The notes below the pieces were generated by a model. That model did no database searches. It saw only the letters and a list, made by a program, of their open reading frames with translations, and was not told where the DNA came from. Position numbers and translations under genes: made by a program. A stretch of 17,550 bases of DNA from Promineifilum sp. (GTDB taxonomy: Bacteria > Chloroflexota > Anaerolineae > Promineifilales > Promineifilaceae): assembly GCA_020634335.1 (NCBI GenBank), contig JACKBY010000034.1, forward strand, positions 1-17,550. The letters are read 5' to 3'. Of this stretch, positions 1-6,693 are shown in pieces (position 1 is the stretch's first letter; every line of letters begins with the position of its first letter).

Positions 1-26
1 TTGATTCTATTATTGAGGAGAACGCT

Positions 27-1103
27 GTGAAAACACGCTTTTTATTCGTCACGTGGTTCATTCTGTTGTTGACCGCTTGTGGCGGCGGGGGCGCGCCGCC
101 CGACGTATCAGGGGCAACAACGGCCACAACCAACGGGCAGAACGCGGCCGCCCCATCCGGTTCGCTCACCATTTATTCCGGCCGCAGCGAAAGCCTCATT
201 GGGCCGCTCATCGCTCAATTTGAGGATGCCACTGGTATTCATGTCGACGTGCGCTACGGCAGCACGTCGGAGATGGCCGGCGTGCTGCTCGAAGAGGGAG
301 ATCGCAGCCCGGCCGACGTGTTCTATGCCCAGGACCCCGGTGGGCTGGCGGCCATCCAGATGGCTGGGCTGTTCCAGCCGTTGCCGGATTCCATCCTCGG
401 CGTCGTCCCCGAGCGCTTCAGGGCTGTCGACGGAACGTGGACGGGGGTCTCCGGTCGGGCACGGGTCATTGTCTACAATACCGACGTGATTACTGATCCG
501 GCCGCGCAGCTCCCGGCCGACATCTATGACTTCATCGATCCTCAATGGGATGGGCGATTGGGCTGGGCGCCGACAAATGCTTCTTTTCAGGCGATGGTCA
601 CCGCCATGCGTCATGTGTGGGGCGAAGAAAAGACACGCGCGTGGCTGGAGGGGATTCAGGCCAACCACCCCCTGATCTTCGAGAGCAATACGCCGATCGT
701 CGAAGCGGTCGGTGCGGGAGAGATCGATGCTGGTTTTGTCAATCACTATTATCTGTACCGCTTTTTGGCTGAACAGGGAGAATCATTTGCCGCGCGCAAC
801 TACTTCTTGCCGGGCGGTGGGCCAGGCTCGCTCATCATGGTATCGGGCGCCGGCATTCTCAGCTCGGCTGGGAACAGCGAAAATGCCCAACGTTTCATCG
901 AATATCTGCTGTCTGACCCCGGCCAGCAGTATTTCGCCGAGCAGACTTTTGAATACCCTCTTAGCCATCAGGGTATGAATTTGCCAACCAATTTGCCGCC
1001 GATGGCCGCGTTGGAAGAGAGTGCGGCGCATATTCCCATGAGTGATCTGGGCGACCTGCAGGGGACGCAGGATTTGCTCATTAACCTGGGCATAATCGAC
1101 TAA
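27..1103 (+). CDS. fbpA: Iron(III) ABC transporter substrate-binding lipoprotein
   Basis: This is the extracytoplasmic binding protein of a ferric-iron (FbpA/FutA-type) ABC importer; it would capture Fe(III) outside the membrane and deliver it to the permease that follows. The GTG start is supported by GAGGAG at 15-20, six bases upstream. Residues 1-18 form a lipoprotein signal peptide with lipobox LTAC (lipidated Cys18), then a Gly/Thr/Asn-rich linker to about residue 45. The mature domain starts at LTIYSGRSE (47-55). YGSTSEMAGVLLEEG, SPADVFYAQD and GRARVIVYN (143-151) are typical of the family. The adjacent tyrosines Y241-Y242 in NHYYLYR correspond to the di-tyrosine iron ligand pair. Its 358 residues are normal for a lipoprotein member. 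The permease and ATPase genes follow but have their own promoter, so this gene is probably also transcribed from a promoter left of the window. The iron assignment is firm at family level; the exact ligand (free Fe3+ or a chelate) is not shown. Confidence 0.9.
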   Translation: MKTRFLFVTWFILLLTACGGGGAPPDVSGATTATTNGQNAAAPSGSLTIYSGRSESLIGPLIAQFEDATGIHVDVRYGSTSEMAGVLLEEGDRSPADVFYAQDPGGLAAIQMAGLFQPLPDSILGVVPERFRAVDGTWTGVSGRARVIVYNTDVITDPAAQLPADIYDFIDPQWDGRLGWAPTNASFQAMVTAMRHVWGEEKTRAWLEGIQANHPLIFESNTPIVEAVGAGEIDAGFVNHYYLYRFLAEQGESFAARNYFLPGGGPGSLIMVSGAGILSSAGNSENAQRFIEYLLSDPGQQYFAEQTFEYPLSHQGMNLPTNLPPMAALEESAAHIPMSDLGDLQGTQDLLINLGIID

Positions 1104-1119
1104 TTGGCTGTTTGACGGA

Positions 1120-1192
1120 AATGGGCTGTGGAGTGAACCAAGGTTAAAAACAAAGCTGATCGCTGGAAACTTGGGTTTTAACACAGCCCATT
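1120..1192. repeat. 11-bp perfect inverted repeat between fbpA and fbpB
   Basis: The arms AATGGGCTGTG (1120-1130) and CACAGCCCATT (1182-1192) are exact reverse complements 51 bases apart. Within the loop, GTTAAAA (1143-1149) and TTTTAAC (1176-1182) can also pair. The right arm runs into the -35 element of the following promoter. No T-tract follows, so it does not look like an intrinsic terminator. It could instead protect the 3' end of the fbpA transcript; that role is inferred. Confidence 0.5.
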
Positions 1193-1220
1193 GACCCAAC
1201 CTTAAGGCTCGTCTTATAGT
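1191..1220 (+). promoter_or_regulatory. Sigma-70-type promoter for fbpB-fbpC
   Basis: The -35 TTGACC (1191-1196, 5 of 6 to consensus) and -10 TATAGT (1215-1220, 5 of 6) are separated by 18 bases. Transcription would start near 1227, about 34 bases before the permease ATG. The spacer contains the palindrome listed at 1200-1207. Based on consensus match only. Confidence 0.6.
1200..1207. promoter_or_regulatory. Candidate metal-regulator operator CCTTAAGG in promoter spacer
   Basis: A perfect 8-base palindrome lies between the -35 and -10 elements, where a bound repressor would block RNA polymerase. Read on the minus strand the context is GAGCCTTAAGGTTGG, which contains GCCTTAAGG, the core of the known MntR box TTTGCCTTAAGG. 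A DtxR-family regulator is encoded at 5612-6289. Binding is inferred from this resemblance. Confidence 0.35.
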
Positions 1221-1260
1221 TACGACTGTTCGATCCACAAAGCAATCGTCACGCAAGCGA

Positions 1261-2946
1261 ATGAGTATTTTTGAACTGGTCAATGGGGGCATCTGGGGCG
1301 CGCATAAGGCGCGGGATCGTTCGATCTCAATTGGTCGCCGTCGCTGGTCCATTTCCCACACCTTCCTGCTCTACATGGTAGCGTGCATAGTCATCAGCCT
1401 CATCCTGCTGGTGCCCGGCTATCTGTTGCTGCGCGCTGCCGAAGCCGGCGCGGCCACAGTCGATACGTTGCTCTCCGCCCGTACGTGGGTCACGCTGGGC
1501 AATACCTTGCTATTGACTGGGGCGGTAGTGGTTTCGAGCGCTGCCATCAGCCTGCCGTTGGCCTGGCTGGTTACTTCCTCAGATTTGCCCGGCCGTCGGG
1601 TTTGGGGGATTCTGGTCGCCCTGCCGCTGGTGGTTCCCAGCTACGTGGCTGCCTATCTTTATGTTTCTCTGCTCAGCCCCGTCGGTGTGGTCCAGCAACT
1701 GCTTGAGCCGCTTACCGGCATCGAACGCCTGCCGCCGATTTATGGTTTCCCCGGCGCGTGGCTGGTGCTGACCCTGATCACCTACCCCTTCACCTATCTG
1801 ACCATTCGCTCGGCCATGAAGCGCCTGGACCCCTCGCTGCTGGAGGCCGCGCGCAGTCTGGGGCAATCGCCGGCGCGGGCATTTTGGCGCATCACGTTGC
1901 CCATGCTGCGGCCGTCGCTGGTGGCCGGCAGCCTGCTCGTTGCTCTATATTGCTTGCGTGATTTTGGCGCTGTTACCCTGCTCCAATACGGAACGTTCAC
2001 GCGCGTCATCTACAATCGCTATCAGGCCTATCGGCTGGACGAAGCCGCGGCCATGGCGCTCCTGCTGGTCGCGCTGACGGGTGTGTTCCTCTTTCTAGAC
2101 CATCGCAGCCGCGGGCGCAGCCGGTATGCTCGATTGTCAGCCGGCGCGGCGCGCGTCAGCTCGCCGACGCGTCTGGGCATGTGGAAATGGCCGGCGCTGT
2201 TGTTCGTCGGGCTAATCGTTCTTCTCGCCCTCGTGCTGCCCGCCGGCGGGTTGGCCTACTGGCTGTGGCGCGGCGTGAATCAGGACTGGATGGTGCGCGA
2301 TCTGGCGCAGACGTCGCAGAACGTGACGCCTTTCCTTGATCTGGTTCGCCCGGCCTGGAACTCGGTAACCGTTGCCCTGGGCGCGGCAGTGTTGACTATC
2401 GTCCTGGCGCTGCCGGTCACGATTCTGGCGGTGCGCAAGCCGAGCTTTTTGTCCCATTGGCTGGAGCGTCTGGCTTATGCCGGGGCGGCCCTGCCCGGCA
2501 TCGTCGTGGCCCTGGCCTTCGTCTTCATGGGCGTGAATTATGCGCGTCCGCTCTATCAGACCCTGCCGATGCTTCTCATCGCCTACGTTGTCCTGTTTCT
2601 GCCCCAGGCTGTCGGTGCTGAGCGCAGTTCGTTGTTGCAGGTGTCGCCCAAGCTCGAAGAGGCAGGGCGCTCTCTCGGTCAACGGCCGTTTCACGTGTTC
2701 CGGCGCGTCACGTTGCCGCTGGTTCGGCCGGGGCTGGTTGCCGCCGGGGCCATGGTGTTCCTGACGGCCATGAAAGAGTTGCCGACGACGCTAATTCTCA
2801 GCCCCATCGGTTTTAACACGCTGGCCGTCCAGGTGTGGGCCAATATTAGCGAAGCGTTCTTTGCCCGGGCAGCTGCGCCGACGCTCCTGTTGATACTTCT
2901 GTCGTCCGTCCCTCTGGCGGTGTTCATGTTGCGGGATGACTCATAA
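1261..2946 (+). CDS. fbpB: Iron(III) ABC transporter permease, fused two-domain
   Basis: This is the inner-membrane channel of the ferric-iron importer, of the FbpB/SfuB type in which two permease modules are joined in one chain of 561 residues. A first hydrophobic segment begins near residue 34 after a basic N-terminus (IGRRRW). Each half carries an EAA-type coupling loop: EAARSLGQSPARAFWRITLP from about residue 195, and EEAGRSLGQRPFHVFRRVTL from about 467. The near-duplicate loops confirm the internal duplication; both should dock on a dimer of the ATPase encoded next. The ATG has only a weak ribosome binding site, so a slightly different start is possible. A promoter with a palindromic candidate operator lies just upstream. 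The gene overlaps the longest possible ATPase reading frame by 11 bases, so the two are cotranscribed. Family assignment is firm; iron specificity rests on the neighbouring binding protein. Confidence 0.9.
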   Translation: MSIFELVNGGIWGAHKARDRSISIGRRRWSISHTFLLYMVACIVISLILLVPGYLLLRAAEAGAATVDTLLSARTWVTLGNTLLLTGAVVVSSAAISLPLAWLVTSSDLPGRRVWGILVALPLVVPSYVAAYLYVSLLSPVGVVQQLLEPLTGIERLPPIYGFPGAWLVLTLITYPFTYLTIRSAMKRLDPSLLEAARSLGQSPARAFWRITLPMLRPSLVAGSLLVALYCLRDFGAVTLLQYGTFTRVIYNRYQAYRLDEAAAMALLLVALTGVFLFLDHRSRGRSRYARLSAGAARVSSPTRLGMWKWPALLFVGLIVLLALVLPAGGLAYWLWRGVNQDWMVRDLAQTSQNVTPFLDLVRPAWNSVTVALGAAVLTIVLALPVTILAVRKPSFLSHWLERLAYAGAALPGIVVALAFVFMGVNYARPLYQTLPMLLIAYVVLFLPQAVGAERSSLLQVSPKLEEAGRSLGQRPFHVFRRVTLPLVRPGLVAAGAMVFLTAMKELPTTLILSPIGFNTLAVQVWANISEAFFARAAAPTLLLILLSSVPLAVFMLRDDS

Positions 2947-4036
2947 CGCCGTTTCCGTTTCCTCCTCAACCGGCGAACAGATCATGACGCAGCAACCGGT
3001 TGCCCTGCGGTGCCGCGCGTTAGTCAAGCACTTTGCCCAACAACCTGTCGTTCGCGGCGTGTCCCTGGTTGTTCCTGCCGGCGATATTCTCGTTTTGGTG
3101 GGGCCGAGCGGTTGCGGGAAGACAACGACCTTGCGCCTCATTGCCGGGTTTGAGCGTTTGGACGGCGGCACCATCGAGATCGATGGCCGCATTGTGGCCG
3201 AAGATGACCATCATTTGCCGCCGGAGCGCCGCCGAGTGGGGATGGTCTTTCAGGATTATGCCTTGTTTCCCCACCTGACCGTCGGCCAAAACGTCGGCTT
3301 TGCCCTGGGCAAGAACCAGCCTGACCGCGACCGGATTTCCCAACTACTGACGTTCGTCGGGTTGCCCGGACAGGATCAGAAAATGCCCTACGAGCTTTCC
3401 GGCGGGGAGCAGCAGCGGGTCTCGCTGGCAAGGGCGCTTTCGACCCGGCCGGCTGTCCTGCTCCTCGACGAGCCGTTCTCGAACCTGGATGCGGCTCTCC
3501 GAGCCGGGATGCGCTCCGAGGTGCGCGCGCTATTGAAAAGCAGCGGTACGACGGCCGTTTTTGTCACCCACGATCAGGAGGAGGCGCTCTTGCTGGGCGA
3601 TCACGTCGGCGTGATACGTGACGGTCAACTGGAGCAGATCGGCACGCCCGAAGATATTTTCCACCGGCCGCAAACGCGGTTCGTTGCCGAATTCCTGGGG
3701 CAAACGCGCTTTATAGCGGGCTACGTCGTGGGCGACGGCATCAGCAGCGCGCTGGGTCATTTATCCTCGCGCACCACCTTACCTGTGGGCAGCGTGGTGG
3801 AGATAGCGGTCAGGCCGGATGACGTCACCTTTGTGGCGGATGAAGAGGGCAACGGCCGCGTCCTTTCGCGCCGGTTCACGGGCATTTCTTATCTTTATCA
3901 GATCGGCCTGCCCAACGAGATAACGGTGCAAAGCCTCCAGCCGCATGAAATGCGCATGGAGGAGGGGATGACCGTCCGCGTATACTTTACTGCTGATGCT
4001 TCTCCGCCAGTCTTCTACCATGGACATTCGGTATAA
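2936..4036 (+). CDS. fbpC: Iron(III) ABC transporter ATP-binding protein
   Basis: This is the ATPase that powers the ferric-iron importer, bound to the cytoplasmic face as a dimer. Numbering from the ATG at 2936, Walker A is GPSGCGKT (56-63), the Q-loop is VFQDY (Q106), the signature is LSGGEQQ (154-160), Walker B is VLLLDEP (174-180), and the switch histidine is H212. Residues from about 258 to the end form a TOBE-like C-terminal domain, as in FbpC/PotA-class ATPases. The start is uncertain. The ATG at 2936 overlaps the permease and adds 16 non-conserved residues; the in-frame ATG at 2984 (MTQQPVAL) would leave a 37-base gap after the permease and is at least as likely. Neither has a clear Shine-Dalgarno. 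The protein is intact and of normal length. The next gene overlaps or abuts its 3' end, so it probably shares the transcript. Confidence 0.93.
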   Translation: MTHNAVSVSSSTGEQIMTQQPVALRCRALVKHFAQQPVVRGVSLVVPAGDILVLVGPSGCGKTTTLRLIAGFERLDGGTIEIDGRIVAEDDHHLPPERRRVGMVFQDYALFPHLTVGQNVGFALGKNQPDRDRISQLLTFVGLPGQDQKMPYELSGGEQQRVSLARALSTRPAVLLLDEPFSNLDAALRAGMRSEVRALLKSSGTTAVFVTHDQEEALLLGDHVGVIRDGQLEQIGTPEDIFHRPQTRFVAEFLGQTRFIAGYVVGDGISSALGHLSSRTTLPVGSVVEIAVRPDDVTFVADEEGNGRVLSRRFTGISYLYQIGLPNEITVQSLQPHEMRMEEGMTVRVYFTADASPPVFYHGHSV

Positions 4037-4052
4037 CCTTCCCTATCAAGTT

Positions 4053-4622
4053 ATGGACATTCATGATGCCATTCGCACGCGCCGGACGATAGCCAAGTTC
4101 ACGGACGAACCTGTCCCCCCGGAAATACTGATAGACCTTCTTTCGGCCGGCATTTGGGCGCCCAACCATCACCTGACCGAACCCTGGCGCTTTATAATTA
4201 TTGGACCGGAATCGCGGCGCGAATTGGCCGGGCGCTTCGCGGAGTTGAAAGCGAACAAAGTTCCCGCGGAGGACGTTGCGCGCCGGTCGCGAGTCCATGC
4301 GGAACATGAACGCAAGTTTCAATCGATTCCGGTTATTGTGGCCGTGGCTTCAGCCTGTGATGGGGACGAGATTCGTCGTCGTGAGGATTTTGCGGCCACC
4401 GCCTGTGCCGTGCAGAATATCCAGTTGGCGGCCTGGGCCGAGGGGATTGGCGTCAAATGGAGTACGTCCGGTTTGATCCGTGACCCCCTGGCCTATCGTC
4501 TGCTGAACATCGACCCGGCGCAGCAGGAAATAATCGGCTTGCTGTTCATCGGCTACCCGGCCGAAATTCCGGTGCGCGACCGTAAACGCCCCCTGTCGGA
4601 AGTCATTCGGCAGGTACCCTAG
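4053..4622 (+). CDS. Nitroreductase-family flavoprotein
   Basis: This is a predicted FMN-dependent NAD(P)H oxidoreductase of the nitroreductase superfamily (YdjA-like, about 190 residues). MDIHDAIRTRRTIAKFTDEP is the typical opening, with the Arg pair that contacts FMN phosphate. AGIWAPNHHLTEPWRFIII follows, and a central AVQNIQLAAWAEGIGVKWST segment and LLFIGYPAEIPVRDRKR close the fold. I chose the ATG at 4053 because homologous proteins begin exactly there. Upstream in-frame ATGs at 3996 and 4020 would overlap the ATPase gene and add residues without family similarity. No strong ribosome binding site is visible. The position directly behind a ferric-iron importer is suggestive, because some superfamily members reduce flavin or ferric chelates; a role in reducing imported iron is inference. 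The physiological substrate is unknown. Confidence 0.85.
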   Translation: MDIHDAIRTRRTIAKFTDEPVPPEILIDLLSAGIWAPNHHLTEPWRFIIIGPESRRELAGRFAELKANKVPAEDVARRSRVHAEHERKFQSIPVIVAVASACDGDEIRRREDFAATACAVQNIQLAAWAEGIGVKWSTSGLIRDPLAYRLLNIDPAQQEIIGLLFIGYPAEIPVRDRKRPLSEVIRQVP

Positions 4623-4724
4623 CCAGAATTGATTGGGCAAATTCGGCGACAAGATATTCACTCGTATATTTACCCGGACCGGGCATTTATTTGCTTAATC
4701 TGGCTCTCGGACTGATGATTCCGT

Positions 4725-4753
4725 TTGACCCGCAATGGATGCGACGTTAAATT
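4725..4753 (+). promoter_or_regulatory. Promoter for the HTH regulator gene
   Basis: The -35 TTGACC (4725-4730, 5 of 6) and -10 TAAATT (4748-4753, 4 of 6) are separated by 17 bases. The start of transcription would be near 4760, leaving a leader of roughly 35 bases before the ATG at 4796. This separates the regulator from the iron importer operon. Consensus match only. Confidence 0.55.
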
Positions 4754-4795
4754 AGGTGAGACTTGCTCAGATTTGCGCAGATTCTCAACGAGTGA

Positions 4796-5449
4796 ATGAT
4801 GGAATTATCAAACGACGAAACGTGGCTGACGCTCAGCGAAGCGGCCGAATTACTGGCTATCCACCCCACCACGTTGCGACGCTGGGCCAATAGCGGCGAC
4901 ATTCCCACCCTCGTGACCCCCGGCGGTCACCGCCGGTTTGCTGCCAGCGACCTGGCCCGCTTCGCCCGCGAGCGCAGCGCCCTGCGCAACGTCAAAGAAT
5001 TTGCCGGGTTGTGGGCTACCCAAGCGCTGGCCTACACGCGCCAAGAGTCGATGAGCCGCCACAAAAATAGCTGGCTGGCTTTTTATGACGAAGAAGCCCG
5101 CAATCGCAACCGGCTTCTCGGTCAACAGCTCATGGGCCTGACGCTCCAGTATCTTTCCAGCGAGTCGAACGAAGACGTTAGCCTTGGCCTTTTGGAAGAA
5201 GCACGCCGCATCGGCCGGCAGTATGCCCTAAATGCCAAGGAGCAAGGCCTGCCGCTGCGGGCTACGCTGGAGGCTTCCATCTTCTTTCGTGACAGCCTGG
5301 TTGAGACGGCGCTGCAATTGCCCGAGACGGCCAATATTAGCCCCGAAGCCAATGTTCGCTTGCTGCGGCGCGTGAACGCCCTACTCAATGCCGTTCATTT
5401 GGCTGTCGCCGAAGTGTACGACGAAGGCGTTGACGACCACACGCTCTGA
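4796..5449 (+). CDS. HTH (excisionase/MerR-like) regulator with helical C-terminal domain
   Basis: This is a predicted DNA-binding regulator of 217 residues. Residues 11-58 form a winged helix-turn-helix of the MerR/excisionase (HTH_17) class: LTLSEAAELLAIHPTTLRRW, then the wing TPGGHRRF (41-48). Residues from about 90 to 212 form a separate, mostly helical domain with the pattern EARRIGRQYA...GLPLRATLEASIFFRDSLVE, ending in a helix rich in Leu/Val. This resembles the N-terminal region of RsbRD-type co-antagonists, a possible sensory or oligomerisation unit, but I hold that resemblance loosely. No metal or cofactor ligand cluster is visible. Two ATG codons in a row (4796 and 4799) make the start uncertain by one residue. 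It is transcribed from its own promoter between a ferric and a ferrous iron system. Control of either is possible but unproven; the ligand and targets are unknown. Confidence 0.75.
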   Translation: MMELSNDETWLTLSEAAELLAIHPTTLRRWANSGDIPTLVTPGGHRRFAASDLARFARERSALRNVKEFAGLWATQALAYTRQESMSRHKNSWLAFYDEEARNRNRLLGQQLMGLTLQYLSSESNEDVSLGLLEEARRIGRQYALNAKEQGLPLRATLEASIFFRDSLVETALQLPETANISPEANVRLLRRVNALLNAVHLAVAEVYDEGVDDHTL

Positions 5450-5496
5450 GAAATCCCCGCGGTTTGCTTCCTGTTGTCTTCTCCAGACGGAAAGCG

Positions 5497-5530
5497 GATG
5501 AATGTCACCATTGTACGTGATGGATGTCAC
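5497..5530 (+). repeat. Two 12-bp direct repeats, 22 bp apart, upstream of the feo promoter
   Basis: GATGAATGTCAC (5497-5508) and GATGGATGTCAC (5519-5530) match at 11 of 12 positions and start 22 bases apart, about two DNA turns. They end directly before the proposed -35 element of the feo operon. The layout fits a same-face binding site for an activator or second regulator; no known motif is recognised. Confidence 0.4.
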
Positions 5531-5559
5531 TTCAGATGGTTCACCTCATCATGTAAGAT
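5531..5559 (+). promoter_or_regulatory. Candidate promoter of the dtxR-feo operon
   Basis: The -35 TTCAGA (5531-5536, 4 of 6) and -10 TAAGAT (5554-5559, 3 of 6) have a 17-base spacer. Transcription would start near 5566, inside the palindrome at 5561-5570. The match is weak, as expected of a regulated promoter. It is supported mainly by the two operator-like sites that coincide with it. Confidence 0.4.
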
Positions 5560-5570
5560 AAGGTTAACCT
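5538..5570. promoter_or_regulatory. Tandem candidate DtxR-type operators
   Basis: AGGTTAACCT (5561-5570) is a perfect palindrome whose halves AGGTTA/TAACCT are the half-sites of DtxR/IdeR iron boxes, although here they overlap and lack the usual central bases. GGTTCACCT (5538-5546) differs from the core GGTTAACCT at one base and starts 24 bases upstream. One copy sits in the promoter spacer and one at the expected start, ahead of a DtxR-family gene. Autorepression by iron-loaded DtxR is inferred. Confidence 0.45.
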
Positions 5571-5611
5571 GAAATTGCGGCTAATGAACCGCCGGCAGAA
5601 GGCAAAACGGT

Positions 5612-6289
5612 GTGAAGCACGACTCATTTAACGAAAGTGCTGAGATGTATTTGAAGACGGTCAGCGAACTGGCCGAGGGCGGGGCGCCTGTGCCAATTTC
5701 CGCGCTGGCCGACCGTTTGGGTGTGTCGCCCGTCTCTGCCACGGAAATGATCCATCGACTGCAAGGTAACGGCCTTGTGGCGCACCGTCCCTACAAAGGT
5801 ATTTTGCTGACCGACGACGGACATCGGCGGGCGGCGGACGTCATTCGCAGCCACAGATTGTGGGAATGTTTTCTGGTCGATCATCTGGGCTTGCCTTGGA
5901 ATGAAGTGCATGATTTGGCCTGTCGCCTGGAGCATGCTTCTGATCGGCAAGTGACAGATGCACTGGATGGCTTTCTGGGGTGCCCGGCGACCTGCCCCCA
6001 CGGCAACCCAATCCCGCCGGCCGACGGTTGGAGTGCCGAGACCGCCAATCGCTCGTTGGCCGAACTGCATCCCGGTGACAAGGCGGTTGTCGTGAACATT
6101 CATCCTGAAACCGGCGAATTGCTATCTTACCTGGCCGATCTGGGATTAAGGCCGGGCAGCCGCATGGCTGTGGTCGACGTTGTGCCGTTTGGCGGGCCTA
6201 TCATCCTGAACGTGCAAGGCGAGCAGCGCTATCTGGGACAAGAAGCCGCCGCGTTTGTTTTTATTCACGTGATTGAGGAAATGGCATGA
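5612..6289 (+). CDS. DtxR-family metal-dependent regulator with C-terminal FeoA domain
   Basis: This is a predicted iron-dependent transcriptional regulator of 225 residues. The N-terminal winged helix (about 1-75) contains ISALADRLGVSPVSATEMIHRL; the dimerisation and metal-binding domain (76-140) contains HRLWECFLVDHLGLPWNEVH and LACRLEHASD. Aligning by eye with DtxR, the primary site ligands are M12, C104, E107 and H108, and the ancillary site ligands H81, E85 and H100. A Cys at the C102 position and Met at the M10 position are typical of iron-type members rather than MntR. CPHGNPIP (128-135) is a family hallmark. Residues from about 145 form a FeoA/SH3-like domain (LGLRPGSRMAVVDVV...). The GTG start has AAGG at 5600-5603. 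It is the first gene of the feo operon and overlaps the next by 4 bases, so it probably represses its own operon when iron is plentiful. Confidence 0.88.
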   Translation: MKHDSFNESAEMYLKTVSELAEGGAPVPISALADRLGVSPVSATEMIHRLQGNGLVAHRPYKGILLTDDGHRRAADVIRSHRLWECFLVDHLGLPWNEVHDLACRLEHASDRQVTDALDGFLGCPATCPHGNPIPPADGWSAETANRSLAELHPGDKAVVVNIHPETGELLSYLADLGLRPGSRMAVVDVVPFGGPIILNVQGEQRYLGQEAAAFVFIHVIEEMA

Positions 6290-6675
6290 TTATCCTCGTT
6301 TGGCCGGTTGTATTGCTGATCGCCGGCGTTTTGCTAACCATGGGAATCGTGGTACGGATGCGCCCGGTAAAGGACCAGCACGCCCCTGTTGATGAGCATA
6401 CGACTGCCCTGTTGGCGGCCGGCTTGCTCCCTCTGGCTGAATGCCCGCAAGGTCGTGATGCCTGTTTGCGTTGCCTTCAGGTCGACCGTTGTGTCATCCA
6501 TCGCCTTCTGGAACTGGGCCTGACACCGGGCACTCGTGTGCGGGTGGTGCAGGACGCCGGCGGGCCGATGTTGTTGGCCGTTCGTGGCTCGCGTGTGGCC
6601 CTCGGTCGCGATCTGGCGGAGCGGATGTGGGTGGAACTGCCCGAACTGGAGGCGATTGATCTGCCCTTGTCGTAG
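6286..6675 (+). CDS. feoA: Membrane-anchored FeoA-domain protein with four cysteines
   Basis: This is a 129-residue FeoA-like protein; FeoA is the small SH3-like partner of the ferrous transporter FeoB. Unlike ordinary FeoA (about 75-85 residues, soluble), it begins with a hydrophobic segment (residues 2-22), so it is probably tethered to the inner membrane. The FeoA domain covers about 47-118: LLPLAECPQG, then RLLELGLTPGTRVRVVQDAG, then MLLAVRGSRVALGRDLAERMWVE. The loop between the first two strands carries four cysteines, C53, C60, C63 and C68, including a CLRC pair; I do not recall these in standard FeoA. They could bind iron, a cluster or zinc, or form disulfides; this is inference. The ATG overlaps the DtxR stop (ATGA) and feoB starts 18 bases downstream, so it is cotranscribed and translationally coupled upstream. 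Domain assignment is secure; the function of the additions is unknown. Confidence 0.82.
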   Translation: MIILVWPVVLLIAGVLLTMGIVVRMRPVKDQHAPVDEHTTALLAAGLLPLAECPQGRDACLRCLQVDRCVIHRLLELGLTPGTRVRVVQDAGGPMLLAVRGSRVALGRDLAERMWVELPELEAIDLPLS

Positions 6676-6693
6676 TCAATCCGTCGATCCGTC

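Noticed and set aside
108..746. Minus-strand open frame opposite fbpA
   Set aside because: It has no promoter, ribosome binding site or recognisable domain, and it lies wholly within a conserved gene.
3996..4052. Upstream in-frame starts (3996, 4020) for the nitroreductase
   Set aside because: They overlap the ATPase gene and add residues with no family similarity; homologues begin at the equivalent of 4053.
4673..4683. CCCGGACCGGG hairpin after the nitroreductase gene as a terminator
   Set aside because: The realistic stem is only about four base pairs and no clean T-run follows, so it cannot be called a terminator.
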